From positions 34,030,739 to 34,094,738 of the forward strand of contig CM023541.1 of assembly GCA_013350335.1 (NCBI GenBank): a stretch of 64,000 nucleotides of DNA. The letters run 5' to 3'. Origin of the DNA: Chimonanthus salicifolius. Lineage: Eukaryota > Streptophyta > Magnoliopsida > Laurales > Calycanthaceae. Below the pieces are notes generated by a model. That model was not told the DNA's origin, searched no databases, and saw only the letters and a program-made list of their open reading frames with translations. The position numbers and the translations under genes are program-made. Of the stretch, positions 14,601-25,989 are shown piece by piece. Numbering within the stretch: the first letter of the stretch is position 1; the number at the start of each line of letters is the position of its first letter.

Positions 14601-17600
14601 GTTTATCAACCAACTTCTGATAGCTTTGTATTGACATCTGACGGAGTGTCAACTGTTTGCATCCAGAATACCCGACATCCTGTAGAAGATCAAGGGCATA
14701 TTTTTATTACGAGAGAGAGAGACCTCGAGAGGAACGAGCGACCTCCATGCCAAGAACATAACATAGGGTCAGATCTTCAATATCAAATGTGTGTTGTAGA
14801 TATTCTTTGAACGTAGAAGTGATTGTATCATTATTACCTGCAAGGACAATATCATTAACATATACCACCAGAATAATCACAACAGAGTGAAGATGGTAGA
14901 TAAATATAAAGTGATCCATCTGACACTGAGAGAAACCATATGGCAACAAAGCACTGCTGAACTTATCAAACTAGGCCCGTGGAGATTGCTTGAGGCCATA
15001 CAATGCCTTTTTGAGTTTGCAGACAGAGTTGGGCTCCTCCTGCTTGACAAACCACGGAGGGGGGAGCATATAAACTTCGTTTTGGAGATCATCATGTAAA
15101 AAGTCATTCTTCACATCTAGTTGATGAAGGGGCCAATCATGAGTTGTGGCAATGGAAATGAAGGCTCGAACAGATGTAATCTTGGCCACAGGAGAAAAAG
15201 TTTCTTGATAATCCACCTCATAAGTTTGCGTGAAGCCGTTTGGCAACCATATGAGCTTTATATCTAGCAATGGACCGGTTGGATTATGCTTCAAGGTGAA
15301 GACCCATTTACACCCAACTGGAGTCTTTCCTGAAGGTAGAGGAACCGGATTCCGGGGATGAATAGTAACTCCGGCAGAATAGTAAAATGGAAAAAACTAT
15401 TCCCTAAAGCGTCCTAAAAATCGTTCTGGCTGATACCGTGTAGAAAATAATGATGGAGAAAAGAAAATAATAAAATAGAAGAAAATAATGGAGGAGAGGA
15501 AAATTTCTCTTTTGAATGTATTGTATCGTATGAATGAAACCGGAGGAGATTATAAGAATAAATAAGATACAGGGAGCCAATCAAGGTAGCTGAGTTTGGA
15601 AACAAATAAAATAATGGCACAACTAATTACAATCAATCATACATAATAGAGTTGACTTTCCATAATGAGAAGATTCTAGTGAACTACACAGAGGTGGGTC
15701 CCACATGATCAGCAGTCATGTAGTGGATCCTACAACAATGTTTGACCCAATGTTCCAAAAGTCCAATTGTATTAGAAATTTGTTTATATATGGAAGTGCA
15801 AATTATGAATAAGAAGTAGAAGCGTAAGATTGATAAGTTTCCCCAAAAAGGTTGGAACATATAAAGTAACATAAAAAGGTAACTAAAAAGTAATAATATG
15901 AGCATATCTCTAAATTTTTTCAATATTAAATGAAAATACATTAGAGTAAAATATATAAATATTAACTTGGAATTTTAGTTCTGGAATTTCAACTTCCAAA
16001 AGTTTCCAAAGTCCAACCAACATTAAAAGAAGGCCAACATCATCACCATCATCGCAAAGACATTTATCCCATCAATCTGTGGTTGGCATTTCCAATTGGA
16101 TTTGACTAGTTTTTCTTTATTTTTATTTTGGTGGGTTAACTACCTATTTTGACACCGGTCGGACTTCAACCCATAACCTTCAGGTTGCAGCCACAAATAC
16201 TTAACAATTGTGCTAGATGTTCTTGTCATATAAGCGAAAGAGCCTCCAAAAATCTAAAGGCCTTAAACATCTCACAACTCAACCAAAAAACCTACTGACT
16301 TGATACGGTTATTAATCATGTTGGAAATGGCAAGTTGAACTTGAGAGGTTAGGTTGGTGATTCACATTGGGGATTGGGTTGGTTAATTTGGCAACTTAGG
16401 GTTGCATTGTTGACCCAACCTAAGCATGATCCTACTATTGAATGGGTCATAACCTGGATCCAATCTGCTTATTAGTTGTATTGACAATGTCATCCCAAAC
16501 CGGAAATTATTGAGTTGGGTCTTTGGACCAGAAATTGCCACCTTGAAACCTAGGCATGTTTGAACATTGAGGTGACTTTGTGGAAAAACAGTATTAGGGT
16601 GTAATATGTCTGGGTACTTCTCATGGAATGGATAAACTGTTTGACTATGCATTTTAATTTCTCATTGAAATTAACATTCTGATTAGTAGATCTGGAATAC
16701 TATTTTTGTTAGTCTCTATTTGAAACCCGATCTAACAACAGCTTAGGCTGCTTCATCACAAAAAGAGTTCTTTTTCTCTGGATAATGATTTTCTGTAGGA
16801 CCTGCCACTGATACATGATGCAGTCTCCATGCAAAGTGGACTTTATTTTTTTTTTACTTTTATTGGCTAAAAGCTATTTATTACACCATAGAAAGTGCTT
16901 TGTTATCATCATCATCATCAGTCCTTTATACCATCTACTTGAGGTGCCTTTTTAGGTTCCACTTGCCACTCAAGCCTTCCATAAACCATTACCTCCGTCA
17001 ATCCACACCTATCAACTCCTTTCCTACCATGTCTTAATCAACACCAAAAGAAAAGAAACACAGAGGCAGAAATGAGCTAAATGAAGACCAACGGACATTT
17101 TTTTTTTAAGGTGGTGATTACTTGGACCTACAACCTCTACGGTTGCAACAATAAACAGTTGCCAATTGCTATAGGCTAAATGAAGCCCATCGATTTACAA
17201 GGAGAATGAAAACTTTGCTACTCAAAAGTCCTCCCCTCCTGTCCCACAAAACCATCATCTAGAGAATTTAAAGAACAACTTCATTAGTGCATTCTTAATA
17301 GGCACTAAGACATGATGAAATGAAAATTATCTTTGTCGTAATTCTTTTTAATGCATCTTTCAGGTTGCAGATTTATCACGGCTGAATCATGAGAATACAG
17401 GCAAGTTATTGGGCTATTGCAAGGAGAGCAACCCATTTTCAAGGATGCTGGTTTTTGAATATGCATCAAATGGGACGTTGTATGAGCACCTTCACTGTAA
17501 GTTTAATCTTTTTGTATCAACAGTTCTTCTAGATTGAAGGCTTTGGTAGCTCAACTGTGGTTATAACTGAATTGCAGATGGTGATGGATGTCAGTTATCA

Positions 17601-20600
17601 TGGTTCAGGCGCATGAAGATTGTTATTGGCATTGCCCGTGGTCTTAAGTATCTTCACACTGAGCTACAGCCTCCATTCACATTGTCTGAGTTGAATTCAA
17701 GTTCTATATATCTCACGGAAGATTTCTCTCCCAAGGTAAGCCAAAGCCATTCCTTTGAGAGGAAATTCTACAATTCTAGATGTATGTTCACTGGGTCTTG
17801 TTTAAGAATCCCCTTCATATGGTTCATCTAATAATATTTCATCTCCCAAAAAAATGAAGGAATGAATTCCAGTGTCATACATTAGGCAGACATTCCAACT
17901 TCCAGAGATTCATCTGCTGGTTCTTACTTCAAATTGGTTGTAACCACGGAATGGAACCATTCAGATGATCCTTGCCAGTGATTGTAGGTTATTTGAGAAT
18001 TATAAACAAATGGTCACTACTTAATTTACAAATTCCTCTGATCAGCAGATGGGATCATTTTACTGCTTTTGGTCATTATCTGTGGACCTGCAGATAGAGT
18101 TGATCAATTTTACCTTTCTTTTGGATTTTCAAAGATCTCAATTGAAATTAGGTTTTTTTGAAATGGAATATTCAAATTAAGTTTTATCGCATTGAACTTC
18201 AATCCATTTTTAACTTATCCGAGTTGCAACCCTATGTTTCGGGGAGGTGGTGGTTGATCACAGGATTTGATCAGGGAGGATGTGACTTATAGACAGTAAT
18301 GGTAAAAGATTGTCGAGGGTATTCTTTGCCTTAGTGAGATGGAGCTATAAGTGGATAAGGTGGTCAGTCTTGATTGAGGAACATGCTGGGCAATTGGGGA
18401 GGGATTTTTGTTGGAGTCCTCATCTGTTGTCAGCGACTGCAGATGGCAGAGAGAGGATGAGCTTTCCTCTTTGATGGGTAAAGAGTTCCTCTAGACGAGA
18501 CATTATATGACATGGTAGATGTAATGCAACAGTGTTGTACTGTGAAAAAAAGGTGCTAGACAGTATTATAAGTTTCTTTATGTTTTATACTTTATTGCAT
18601 AGAGTTTTCTATCTTTTTTATGCTAAATGTTTGTTGGCTCCCCATGAATAATAAGATTTAAGCTGTTAGGCCTTGGAAGTGTTCCAAGAAATTTGCATGA
18701 AAACAGTTTTCTCATGGAAGTAGTAGCAGTGCTATATATCCCACCAAATTGTGATTCATGGGCAACTGATATGGTCTCACAAATGAGCCATACTTTGATT
18801 TGTTTGGCTCTAGTTCTGTTCACTACAACCTCAAATTGTTGGGATTTGATTCTTTGTAAGCCATTGTACAATTTCACTTGCGTTGATGAGATCTGTACAA
18901 GTAGGGGTATCCAGACTCAAGGGACCTGCTTATTGACAAAGATGGGGTGTATAGGGAGAACGCTCTCATTGTGACATGATTTTATGCATTTTAGATCTAT
19001 TTACCCTTTCATGCTTGACAAAAGAAGACATACAAAGAAGTCATAGGTGGCTGAATTCAAACCTGTAGTTATGGAGGTTTCATCATCTATGATCTGCCCC
19101 ATAAGCTACTTTTTTCATACATTCTGCAGAGCGCTTTCATTGACTCCCTTAGTGGATGTGCTTGATTTTCTGATTCCTTCCGTTTAAACGCATTTAGATT
19201 ATGTCCCACATTTTCTTTTGGGGACTAACCTACTTATTTGCAATTCAAGTTTTGATTTTGGTCAAATCTTGCATAATTTGAAGTTTCGGTTTTTTGCTTT
19301 GCAGCTAGTCGACTTTGAGAGGTGGAAAACAGTACTTGCAAAATCCGAGAAAAATGACTCTGGCTATGTGGCTGCCCGTAGTTTTCCATATCCACTAGAG
19401 AGACGCCATTTGGATGTCCAAGGCAACATATTTGCTTTTGGAGTAATATTACTAGAAATAGTCAGTGGGAGACCCCCATATTGCAAAGACAGAGGTTGCT
19501 TGGTAGATTGGGTAAGAAGCATTATTATTCTTATTGTTATTATTTATATACTTATTTATTTATATTTCATGAGCTATCCAAAATGATGGGCATCTAAACA
19601 TTTCTCAACATCTAAACTGATGAATTCTGACAATAACTTGTTGGGTAGTAGGCGACCCCTGTATCAGATAAATAATAGATAATAAAAATATAAAGAAAAA
19701 CTAAACTGATGATCCTTAATGACATGTATCGTATCTCTAGACAATTTATCTGATAGTGGTAATGGTTATGGCTGCATAACGAGAATCTTTTTCCGATAGA
19801 CTTGACGGTGGATACACCTTCCAATTTTTTTTTTTTTTTGAAATGGAGACAAAACTCTTTATCATTAATAAAAGACAAGTACAAGAGTTTTAGAGGAAGT
19901 GTATAAGAGGTGTGTACAACTTCACCCATGAAAAGAGCAGAAACAGAAAATAAGAAAACAAAAAGTTACAATGATTACCCCAACCTAGCAACCCTGGAGG
20001 ACATGGAGTAAGGGGAAGGGCTCTACCCTCACGCATATGTATTCCTCCTCCAAGGAGACTGCATGACAGAACAGAGAACAAAACTAACAATGATAAAAGT
20101 ACAATGACTCCCACCACCCTAATAACCCAAGACCCATGGGGACATGGGGCGAGGGAGGATGAACAACCCTCACGCCCGTACATCATCCTGAGGACACTGA
20201 ATAGGGAAAACCTCCACTGTTGGGTGGGTCTTTTGTACCCCAATCTTTGCTAGGTAGTCAACAACAGTGTTCGCCTAATGGGCGACATACACGATCCTGA
20301 TGAGTCCATTCCTATAGGATCTCCTAGTGAACCCAACAGTGAGATTTATCTCTAGCCCAATTGAATGCATTTCCAGAGTCGCCTTCAATGATAAGGTTGC
20401 CATTCCCATTACTAGCCCAGAGATAAATCACATGCTTAATCGCCCTCAGCACCACCTCATTAGACTCCATGACCCCTACCGATTCTGAGAAGATTTCAGC
20501 GCATTCTACCCTTATCATCATGAAGTACTCCTCCTATTCCTACTTGGCCCGGTTTTACCCTTTGCCGTTCCGGCGAAATTAAACTTAAAGCACCCTTTCT

Positions 20601-22458
20601 CTGGTTTCAGCCAATCCACCCTAGGTTTCTTAGCTTTTTTACTTCCTTTCATACATATCCCTCCCATGATAGGTAGAAGTCTTAAAGGATACAACCAGTG
20701 AATTCCTTGCAGAGAGAGAAACAACAAACTAAATTCCATTGGGCTTTTTCAAAAACCTCCATTGCCGAGCCCACTTTTCCTTCAAAAATTCTATTATTCC
20801 TCTCCTTCCAAGTTGCCTACGTGACTGCTACTGGGATACAGCTTCTGAAATAATTGCCAAATGGATTAACTTAATCCTTTTTTCAACAATCTGCTGCCTG
20901 CTGATATATATATAATTGAAAGGATAGTGATTGCATGCATCTATTTTTTTTTTGAAAGATGCATATAATTAAAAGGCAGCAATTGTCTTCATTTGTTAGG
21001 AAATTATGTTATATATAAAGTACATCTATGATCTTCCAGTCTGCCTTATTTTTTGGCATCTTCTGTCAACAATGATGCCCAGATGCAGCACGGATACAGC
21101 AAAGACAGATTTTACCCAATAAATTTAGTATCAGATAAGACGGAAACACTGCCTACTAGGAAGTATCAGGTTATCATAGCCTGTCAATTGCATAGTTTGG
21201 ATTGTCCACCTATTGGCTTGGCTTTGTTTGTACAAGGTTTTGTAGCACTATATCCTTTTATTTCCTGATAAGCATGCATTTCCTTCTATGTTGGCACATG
21301 AAGCCATATTTTGGTGACTACAGGAGCCTAAATGTTTCATATTTTTTCTGTGTTTTTTGAAGCCGCTTTGAAGAATGGGGTTATGCCCTTCATGAAATAC
21401 ATTTCCTTAGTACCGCGATTGGAGAGTGGTTTTGTTTCATAACCACAGAAAAATAAAACAGCATGCATTCTTATAAACTAAGCTGATTTTGTGCATAAAG
21501 AGTTCTGAACAATAATTATATCATGCCTAGGTGAAGTTGCTGCAAATCTGTGATCACCAGCATTTTGACAGTTCTCTCTATTTCTATCAATCCATTCTCC
21601 AATAACTTGTGTTTTTAGTCAAGTTTCATATTTTAAATGATACCTTTTTTAAAAAGTATATTATTAGTGCTATGTCTTTGCATTTCAGTTGAAAATCGGT
21701 TCAATTTGCTTTTACACCGTGGGGAAGGCTTTATTTCTATTTGCATTTGAGTATGTATGTGGATTAGTAGAGAGAGAGAGAGAAAATATAGTACGAAACA
21801 GAAGATAAATGAATAGAAAAAAGACCCTTATTTTTATTTTTAAGCCCTCCCCATTCACTCTTTGATTGTATTTCTGCTAAATGTAGACAATTGGTGGATC
21901 CTCTTTCATGATCTTTTTGCAGCCAGAGATATGTTACTAGGATCTTCACAATTGACATGGATTTCTATGTTGTATTGACATGGAATTTCATGTTGGATGA
22001 ACAAGAATTGGGGTGTTTTTCAAAATATCAGAAATATTTTATGGAATTGCTCTCCCCAACTATTGCAATTTGTGTGTTCTGGACGATGTATGTGGTAATT
22101 TACCTTCTTGATATTTGTTGTTGGTTCAACCTCTGGTGGGAAAAGTATGAATGATATGACTTCCAACGTTTCTACAATGGATATTGAAATGATGTTTCTG
22201 CTCTTTTTCCAGGCAAAGGAGTATCTTGATCTGCCTGAAGTTATCTCCTATCTAGTGGACCCCGAGCTGAGATATTTCAAGTACAATGACCTCAGAGTAA
22301 TATGTGAGGTTGTAAATCTTTGTGTGCAATCTGACCCCAGTGAGCGGCCATCCATGCATGTTCTGTGTTCTATACTGGAGAGTGGAATTGACATTTCAAC
22401 GGCCACTGATCTCAAGGATTCTCCATTAGCATGGGCAGAACTAGCCTTGTCTTCATAG
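2650..22458 (+). CDS. LRR receptor-like pseudokinase (At1g63430/At5g41180 type), 13 exons
   Basis: Exons: 2650-2734, 3450-3588, 4601-4672, 4810-4953, 5058-5210, 8547-8663, 8780-8838, 9627-9881, 11435-11652, 17364-17496, 17578-17735, 19305-19511, 22213-22458. All junctions are GT-AG, and the total is 1986 nt = 661 residues plus TAG. Order: signal peptide (1-27), LRR N-terminal cap with CSWSGIQC (about 29-73), leucine-rich repeats to about 235, transmembrane helix about 290-314 ([18 protein letters not shown]), kinase-like domain about 365-630. The kinase motifs are broken: the glycine loop reads [12 protein letters not shown], the VAIK lysine is Ser395 (AAISL), the HRD-K-N loop reads LSELNSSS (494-501) and DFG reads DFE (514-516). 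A plasma-membrane, non-catalytic signalling role is inferred. Length and domain order fit the Arabidopsis family as I know it. Several introns exceed 2 kb and are packed with transposons. The start was chosen because it opens a signal peptide and its exon joins in phase. Confidence 0.9.
6230..6305 (-). repeat. tRNA-like SINE head (fragment)
   Basis: On the minus strand a pol III A-box-like CACAGTTGG is followed by a B-box-like GGGCTCAAGTC, in the layout shared by the copies near 16.2, 17.1 and 62.0 kb. Only the 5' head is clear. It lies in intron 5 of the pseudokinase gene. Confidence 0.45.
7181..8391 (+). mobile_element. Non-autonomous hAT-like element, 1211 bp, in intron 5
   Basis: The termini are CAAAGTAACAAATATC and, inverted, CAATGTCACGAATACC (12 of 16 match). 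They are flanked by a perfect 8-bp duplication GTGATAAT at 7173-7180 and 8392-8399. Both ends carry CGCGATAAAAACG/CTCGCG-type motifs around an AT-rich core. No transposase frame is present. A 364-bp relative lies inverted at 24628-24991. The 8-bp duplication is the hAT signature; classification is by structure only. Confidence 0.85.
7636..7892 (+). repeat. 130-bp tandem duplication inside the hAT-like element
   Basis: Two nearly identical AT-rich copies follow each other at a 130-bp period. Each starts near TTGTTTATATTAATATT and ends near AAATATAAATAAAATATCTT. The second lacks a few bases of an A-run. Confidence 0.85.
9925..10875 (+). mobile_element. Degenerate LINE 3' part in intron 8
   Basis: Interrupted frames read like the C-terminal part of plant LINE ORF2. 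[13 protein letters not shown] near 9968 matches the FWRDVWVGERPLM block of the LINE at 58.9 kb, and the zinc-binding tail ([11 protein letters not shown]) is near 10550. Stops and frameshifts are frequent. No poly(A) tail or target duplication was found, so the limits are approximate. It is in the same orientation as the host gene. Confidence 0.7.
12570..13020. repeat. Possible truncated MITE with GTGTGCCTTGC-type ends
   Basis: CATTGTAGTCAAAGG followed by GTGTGCCTTGC at the left, and an inverted-looking GGGCCTAGATGTGTGCC near the right, suggest an old element. The termini do not pair cleanly and no target duplication was seen. Similar fragments occur near 3970-4040 and 52170-52590. Confidence 0.3.
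13069..13093 (+). repeat. (CT)n microsatellite in intron 9
   Basis: About 12 uninterrupted CT dinucleotides. Confidence 0.85.
13190..13585 (-). pseudogene. rps7: Nuclear copy of plastid rps7 (NUPT), broken
   Basis: The minus strand translates to most of chloroplast ribosomal protein S7. The stretch [10 protein letters not shown] is followed by [27 protein letters not shown] and [11 protein letters not shown]. Upstream, NRILKH followed by Arg-Lys-Lys continues into SLAYQ only if one A of a poly-A run is skipped, so there is a frameshift. A 25-bp segment encoding SSELVYAAK is tandemly duplicated near 13242-13290. The C-terminus decays after GSGDAI. It lies antisense in intron 9 of the pseudokinase gene, so it is a plastid-to-nucleus transfer and not a functional ribosomal gene. 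The mitochondrial S7 sequence is too different to be the source. Confidence 0.92.
13671..13954 (-). repeat. Copia 3' LTR
   Basis: Direct repeat partner of 15439-15737. It starts TGTAGAAAATAATGATGG and ends CCACAACA on the plus strand. It abuts the polypurine tract on its right. Confidence 0.9.
13962..15360 (-). pseudogene. Copia reverse transcriptase-RNase H remnant
   Basis: Read on the minus strand from the right. A Trp-Val-Phe-type segment ([16 protein letters not shown]) is followed by the RT core with [22 protein letters not shown] and [10 protein letters not shown] (about 14971-15300). Next come the catalytic block with YVNDI in place of YVDDI (about 14860), the RNase H segment with [11 protein letters not shown] (about 14400), and a C-terminal tail with NNQPAINIA and [10 protein letters not shown] (13962-14204). 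Frameshifts and stops separate these blocks. Relative to a full copia polyprotein everything upstream of the RT has been deleted, and the join to the primer-site region lies within about 140 bp. Confidence 0.9.
15439..15737 (-). repeat. Copia 5' LTR
   Basis: Direct repeat of 13671-13954 with an internal insertion of roughly 25 bp near 15470. The primer-binding-site-like sequence lies immediately outside it at 15423-15438. Confidence 0.9.
16025..16225 (-). mobile_element. tRNA-derived SINE
   Basis: On the minus strand the A-box-like TAGCACAATTG (about 16210) and B-box-like GGTTGAAGTCC (about 16170) are followed by a body ending in a GATGAT-rich 3' tail (about 16035-16055). The copy at 61930-62100 has the same order and the same CATTTATCCCA segment beside the tail. 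Limits are approximate. Confidence 0.65.
16900..17175 (-). mobile_element. Probable second SINE copy, degenerate
   Basis: The minus-strand head has CAATTGGCAACTG and GTTGTAGGTCCAAGT (17105-17170), and a (GATGAT)n tail sits at 16903-16920. The middle is divergent, so this may be two fragments. Confidence 0.4.
19825..20880 (-). mobile_element. LINE 3' end with poly(A), in intron 12
   Basis: A 15-base poly-T run (19825-19839) is the poly(A) tail of a minus-strand element. Upstream of it on that strand, broken frames resemble the RNase H-like tail of plant LINEs. [20 protein letters not shown] lies near 20600 (compare CKFNVDG at 56.55 kb), with [12 protein letters not shown] and NLIIEGDS near 20400. 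The 5' end is truncated near 20880. It is antisense to the host gene. Confidence 0.75.
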
Positions 22459-24620
22459 TTTTGGACTCCATACTGTAAATCCGAAATCCACAATTATTTC
22501 TTTTTTCTGTTTGGTTCCATGGAAAGTCTTGCAATGTGAAGAAAAAAAATGCAATATTTCTTTCACGGTAGACCTAACTCTGTATACGTTTAGCTGATCA
22601 AGGAAAAATTGAGATTAAGCAGGGATCTGTGGCTTCGTTTTTTGAGTATCTTCATTCATGGTATTTTATAATTCCATGCTGTCATTGCTTTTCATGCAGA
22701 GTATGCAAGAAGGAAGTTAAGGTGTTTTTAATGCACTCTAATCACAATGGTTTTGAATATGTATTCAAAAGGTGCTTACCTTGTGCAATTTTTTTTCCCT
22801 ACTGGCTTGGAAATCATACCAGTATTGACTTCTTCAGTTTCCACTCAAACTGCTGCATTGGTAATCAAGGTGGTGGTGATTTAGGTGTAAACACACAATT
22901 ATATTCTTCTAAAAATACACGAAAGGATATTACAAGCAGCATTGTCTTCTACTGCTACAATCCCCTAAGATTCAGCCTCATATCGTACCAATTCGTAACC
23001 ATTGTTGGTTTAATATTTTAACTAATACGTGTTTAGTTGAATGCTTTATATATAAATTTACCTTCTTTTCCAATTACTTGTTTTCCTAAGGTGAACCAAA
23101 AGTAGACATCGGTTACAGCAATATCAGATCTGGTTATCTTTCTCTTGACCACTCGTGCAAGTGCGACCCAATCAGGTGCTTCCCTCACCCTTTCATTCAG
23201 AACAATGTTCATACTTATTCTCACCTTGTTATGTCCATTTGTAAGACCAAGTGCTTACCCACTGAGGATGGTTGGGTAGTCCATTTTCATTGCTGTAGTT
23301 ATTAAAACCATAAGTAACTCAAAAGCAGGAAATGTGGAAGGTTGTTGGGATGTTGAGATCCAACTACACATGGATTTAAGTGACAGACCCCTTATTACCT
23401 AATCGGTTGGATTGGCCCTGCTCTCACCAAGTCTGATGACTCTAAGATCCAAGAGAAGGAAATTTGACAAAAAAGGGTTTTCCTGCCAATGTGTACCTCT
23501 CACCAGAAATGGATTTCCCATGAGCCCACATTTCATCTAGGCTATCCTCCTCTGCATAATGAGTTTTTTAGGGTTATCTACATATATTAATCATCTCCCT
23601 CTCCATCCTTCTTCCATCTTCTATGCTTACAATAATCTAATCAGTTTCAAATATATAATTTAGACCAGAAGAATCTGAACAGTGAACATTCATGACAAGC
23701 AACAGTTGCCTAAAGAAAGTCCAAAGCTGTGTATATTAATATCTTTCTCAAAGCAAAAAAAATCATCTTGAAGAATCTCTCGGGTAGTGTTTGCAAAATT
23801 TTATAAAAATCTGCACAACTTATTCTCTTGGAATTACCGATAATCGTTACATTTAACTGTAGTAATCATCATATCGGCAGGCGTCGATAAGATTTTGAGA
23901 TAACGGATCTTGTCGGTGGATGTGTTACTACGTCGGCGTGTCATATTCTTCAACCATGAATGGTTTCTGAAAAATATGTCTACTTTATGTAGATAAAAAA
24001 ATGGGTGACTTTATAATGTTATAACTAACCTAATTTATTCCTCATCTTAAAAGCTATCAAAACTAATGAAGAGAAGTAGGAGAAAAATTCAATGACTGAC
24101 TTGACTCTTCAGCTGCAGTTGGGTGCATATAATTACCTAATGTACTTGTGTCTGGGTAATATTTCAATTTACATCAGTTGTAATATGTCAGACGATGATC
24201 CAAATGGCCGTCCATAACCTAATCTATCCTACATCCTAATATGGGCTGGTTTTTCCTTCGCTCAAGTTCGAACCCATTTGTGTTCTTAAGACCAAACCCT
24301 CATGTAGCCTATAAGGTTTTTTTTTAAGCTAAAGCCCAAGCCTGCCTGTTGCAATTTGAGTGTAATTATTATATTTATATACAAATATAAAGTTAACCAA
24401 ATGGGCCAAAAGGCAGGTTGGAGTTTATCGGCTTTATTTGAGAGCCTGAGCCTGCTTGTTTATTAATTTTTTTTTTTAAGATCAAAGTATCTAAGTGTCC
24501 CACGCTCAAATACATTAATTCGAGTCTCTTCCATCATTTAGATACACTTGTTCAAGTCCATTGTTTTTATGATGGGTTTTGCCTAGACATAGGCCGAGGT
24601 TGAGCCCATGAACAACCCCA
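22459..24620. other. Intergenic region downstream of the pseudokinase gene
   Basis: The first few hundred bases should hold the 3' UTR, though no unique poly(A) signal could be chosen. The rest contains short unsupported frames only. From about 24240 a GGGCTGG/AAGCCCAAGCC-rich stretch may be an old repeat, also echoed at 25430-25560 and 25770-25850. Confidence 0.45.
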
Positions 24621-24627
24621 TTGGGTA

Positions 24628-24991
24628 TATTGTCACAGATCTCATTGTTGAGATATTAACGGCAATTGTTTATAGTAGAATATTTTCAAATTCTCGAGTT
24701 TTATCGGGAATTTAATGAGAAAATCTCACAGAAAATATATTATTTAAAAAATAATAAAAATAAATATAAAAAATAAGTAATGTGGCTGGAGTTTGAAAGC
24801 GTAGATGATATTTCAGAAATAAAAAATGTGTATTTGACCCAAGCGTTTTTAACGGTAAAATCTCGCGATTTTAACGGAAATTTACCGTTAAAAATGGCAC
24901 ACGCGATAAACTCGGATTTTTAATGCACAAAACTTATTTTGCCAATATTTTCGTGATAAAAATGAAAATATCAGAGATATTTGTTACATTG
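24628..24991 (-). mobile_element. hAT-like MITE, 364 bp, inverted relative of 7181-8391
   Basis: The flanks are ATTGGGTA (24620-24627) and ATCGGGTA (24992-24999), an 8-bp duplication with one mismatch. The right end, inverted, reads CAATGTAACAAATATC, nearly identical to the left end of the 7.2-kb element. The left end TATTGTCACAGAT corresponds to its other terminus. It contains the same CGCGATAAA and TTTTAACGG motifs. Confidence 0.8.
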
Positions 24992-24999
24992 ATCGGGTA

Positions 25000-25989
25000 C
25001 TGCAGAAATCATATACGTGGTCATACCTATCTAGACATCATAAACTATGAGCTAGGGTAGCAATCAAAGATTGTTATAGAGCCTTCAAGGGATGAAATGC
25101 AGCTAACTGCAGGAATGAAGTAAATGAGCACATTTTAAAGGCATGAATATTATTGAGGAAAGATACCCTTTCTTTACTACACCCAACGAAAAGGCTTTCC
25201 ATTAAAACCATAAATATTGTAAGGTCTTATCCTTCTTTTCTTAATAAGCTTTGGACCAACATAGCCCATAAATGACATTAGTTCTCTTCCTTCTTGTCAT
25301 CACTGCCATCAATGTTTTGCATCAAATCCAACCACACCCTTTTAAATTCCTTCACTAAGTTATCTATCAATGCAATAAATCTAAGAATAAAACAAAAGGA
25401 AAGCAGATGGATCCACTTGTTGAGCTATTCACGGGCTGGGTTTGGGCGATTTGTATTCTCAAAGTCTGAGCCCTCTGTAGCCCATTGGACCTTTTTAGCT
25501 TTAAGCTCAAGCCCACTCATTTCCATAAATGAAAAGCTTGAGTCTATCTATTTGAGTCCATTTCTAAGTTAATTTACTTAAACAAAGGGATTTTGAAACC
25601 TACTTTAAGGCGCAATTTCACATTTCAATTGAACAAAGTATCATAGTAATGCTTGATTTCAAATTTTATTGAGATGCTTTTGTTTGAGGAAATAACATCA
25701 TATACATAGGGCCTAATATAAGAACATTACTATATGTCTTATATGTAAATATTTATAGTTCTCTAAGCAGGCTAAAGCCCGAGTTCAGTTTGTCAGTCAA
25801 ATGGAAATATTCAATCTGATTCATTTAAAATGAGTTCGGGTCAGGTTTAAGCCAATGAAAACAAGGATCCATGTTGCTTTGCATTGTATCTATGTCGGAT
25901 CTGTATGACCAATGGGTTTGACATGGGCCTTAATTCGACCCAAGTTTTCTTGAGATGAAAATTTGTCAAGAACACGATTTTGGGCATTG
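25000..25989. other. Intergenic, no gene supported
   Basis: A short minus-strand stretch at about 25285-25380 reads like part of a coding exon (LIDNLVKEFKRVWLDLMQ). It has no neighbouring exons or recognised family and is probably a relic. Confidence 0.4.

Larger units (their letters stand above)
13671..15737 (-). mobile_element. Internally deleted Ty1/copia retrotransposon in intron 9
   Basis: Two similar TG...CA long terminal repeats (13671-13954, 284 bp; 15439-15737, 299 bp) enclose 1484 bp. On the minus strand the upstream LTR is followed at once by CGGTATCAGCCAGAAC, resembling the initiator-Met tRNA primer-binding site. The downstream LTR is preceded by the polypurine tract CTTGAGGGGGAG (13955-13966). 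The interior holds only reverse transcriptase and RNase H; gag, protease and integrase are gone. The 5-bp flanks (ggctt/atgtt) do not match, so the insertion is old or rearranged. It lies antisense to the host gene. Confidence 0.92.

Noticed and set aside
16160..17170. tRNA genes
   Set aside because: Only A- and B-box-like head segments are present; no complete cloverleaf could be formed, so SINE heads are the better call.
22629..23021. 130-residue frame downstream of the pseudokinase
   Set aside because: Cysteine/phenylalanine-rich with no recognised motif; probably 3' flank.
25285..25380. Exon-like minus-strand segment
   Set aside because: About 30 residues look protein-like, but there is no splice context, family or neighbouring exon.
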